The position numbers and the translations under genes are program-made. Below are positions 15,907 through 16,417 of a stretch of DNA of 16,417 nucleotides, piece after piece. Source of the stretch: Chitinophagales bacterium (GTDB lineage: Bacteria; Bacteroidota; Bacteroidia; Chitinophagales; UBA2359); the NCBI GenBank assembly GCA_020629335.1, contig JAHDDN010000080.1, positions 1 to 16,417 on the forward strand, written 5' to 3'. Within the stretch, counting starts at the first letter, position 1. The number at the start of each line of letters is the position of its first letter. The notes beneath the pieces are model-generated. The model searched no databases. It was not told the origin of the DNA and saw nothing but the letters and a program-made list of their open reading frames with translations.

Positions 15907-16417
15907 TCAAAATGCATCACGATCATACATCGCGAGCAACATTTTGGTAAAAAGCACTTTATCAGATTCAATAACAGAACCCATCATACCATAATCGATA
16001 AAGACGATTTTACCATTTTTCAAAACAAAAATATTCCCAGGATGAGGATCAGCATGAAAAAAGCCATGCTCAAAGACCTGTTCAAAGTACAAATTGATGC
16101 CTTTTTTTGCCAATTCTTCTCCTGTGATATTGAATTCTTTTAGTGCTTCTAAATCGGTAATTTTATAGCCATCTATAAATTCCATACAGATAATACGATC
16201 TGTACAAAGCTCTTCGTACAAAGCAGGTGTATGGATATCAGAATTGTCTCGAAACATTTGGCTAAAATATTTCTGATTGTTGACCTCCTGTGAGAAGTTC
16301 AATTCCTCCTTAATACTTTGTTCAAACATTTTGACGATTTCCCTTAAGTTATAAGCTTCATATGCTTCAGATAAGGATTTTAGATTTCTTAGTTGGTTCT
16401 TGATTTTTTTAACAATT
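15907..16417 (-). pseudogene. UbiB/ABC1-family kinase-like gene, C-terminally truncated (5' end outside window)
   Basis: The frame continues upstream of the ATG at 16329 to the right edge (IVKKIKNQLRNLKSL...NLREIVK), so that Met is internal and the gene enters from outside. There are 169 visible residues. UbiB/AarF/ABC1 family motifs occur in order: EELNFSQEVNN (the family's E-D-F region), MEFIDG, the catalytic loop HADPHPGNIFV, and the metal-binding IDYGMMG, a DFG variant. Family proteins support quinone biosynthesis or lipid homeostasis as atypical kinases or ATPases, usually at the membrane, and run well over 100 residues past DFG. Here TGA follows only 23 residues later (MLLAMYDRDAF), and no frame downstream restores the missing lobe. 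A deletion or replacement, rather than a point frameshift, is likely. I call it a pseudogene by inference; a short functional form is not excluded. Confidence 0.72.

Noticed and set aside
15859..16143. 94-codon plus-strand frame opposite the UbiB-like gene
   Set aside because: Antisense shadow of a frame with clear kinase-family motifs; the translation has no recognisable feature.

Overview
The window looks like a low-G+C Bacteroidota chromosome, most likely a Saprospiria/Lewinella-type organism. Evidence: two large secreted proteins end in a type IX secretion (T9SS) C-terminal sorting domain with the 'YPNP...L.AGVYLL' signature; Shine-Dalgarno sequences are absent and 5' leaders are A-rich; promoters resemble the Bacteroidetes TTTG-N19-TAnnTTTG pattern; and a dockerin-like/cohesin-like/T9SS tail, which I know from memory in Saprospiraceae surface proteins, is present twice. 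The genus cannot be fixed from sequence alone.

Layout. (1) 1-5929, minus: one open frame without a stop that runs off the left edge. It encodes at least 1976 residues of a secreted giant built from 21 visible ~94-residue Cys-rich units, which alternate as two types (A and B) in the distal part. A 224-bp stretch inside it is present twice, base for base, 564 bp apart. (2) 5930-6730: a long intergenic region with a promoter candidate for the giant gene, a 22-bp direct repeat, and a structured dispersed repeat. (3) 6731-8194, plus: a 487-residue, alpha-helical, TPR-like protein of unknown function. (4) 8195-8538: a convergent intergenic region with a 162-bp palindromic element and a second inverted repeat. 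(5) 8539-9000, minus: a small Hpt (histidine phosphotransfer) domain protein. (6) 9371-9413: a clear intrinsic terminator for the next gene. (7) 9452-11854 and 12519-15599, both minus: two paralogous T9SS-exported proteins of 800 and 1026 residues. Each has a signal peptide, 5 or 8 Cys-rich Ig/PKD-like units, an interrupted dockerin-like Ca-binding segment, a cohesin-like domain and a T9SS tail. Between them lies a second, inverted copy of the structured repeat seen near 6500. (8) 15907-16417, minus: the middle of a UbiB/ABC1-family kinase-like gene that enters from the right edge and stops soon after its metal-binding motif, so its C-terminal lobe is missing.

The three large minus-strand genes form a surface-protein cluster. 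All carry export signals, all consist of Cys-bearing beta-rich repeats, and all have similarly spaced promoter candidates. The likely role is at the cell surface (adhesion, matrix, or head-to-tail assembly through the dockerin/cohesin modules), but this is inferred from architecture. The least explained items are the paired structured repeats, which show compensatory base changes in one stem, and the A/B higher-order repeat of the giant protein. No tRNA, rRNA, CRISPR array, transposase or prophage gene is visible.
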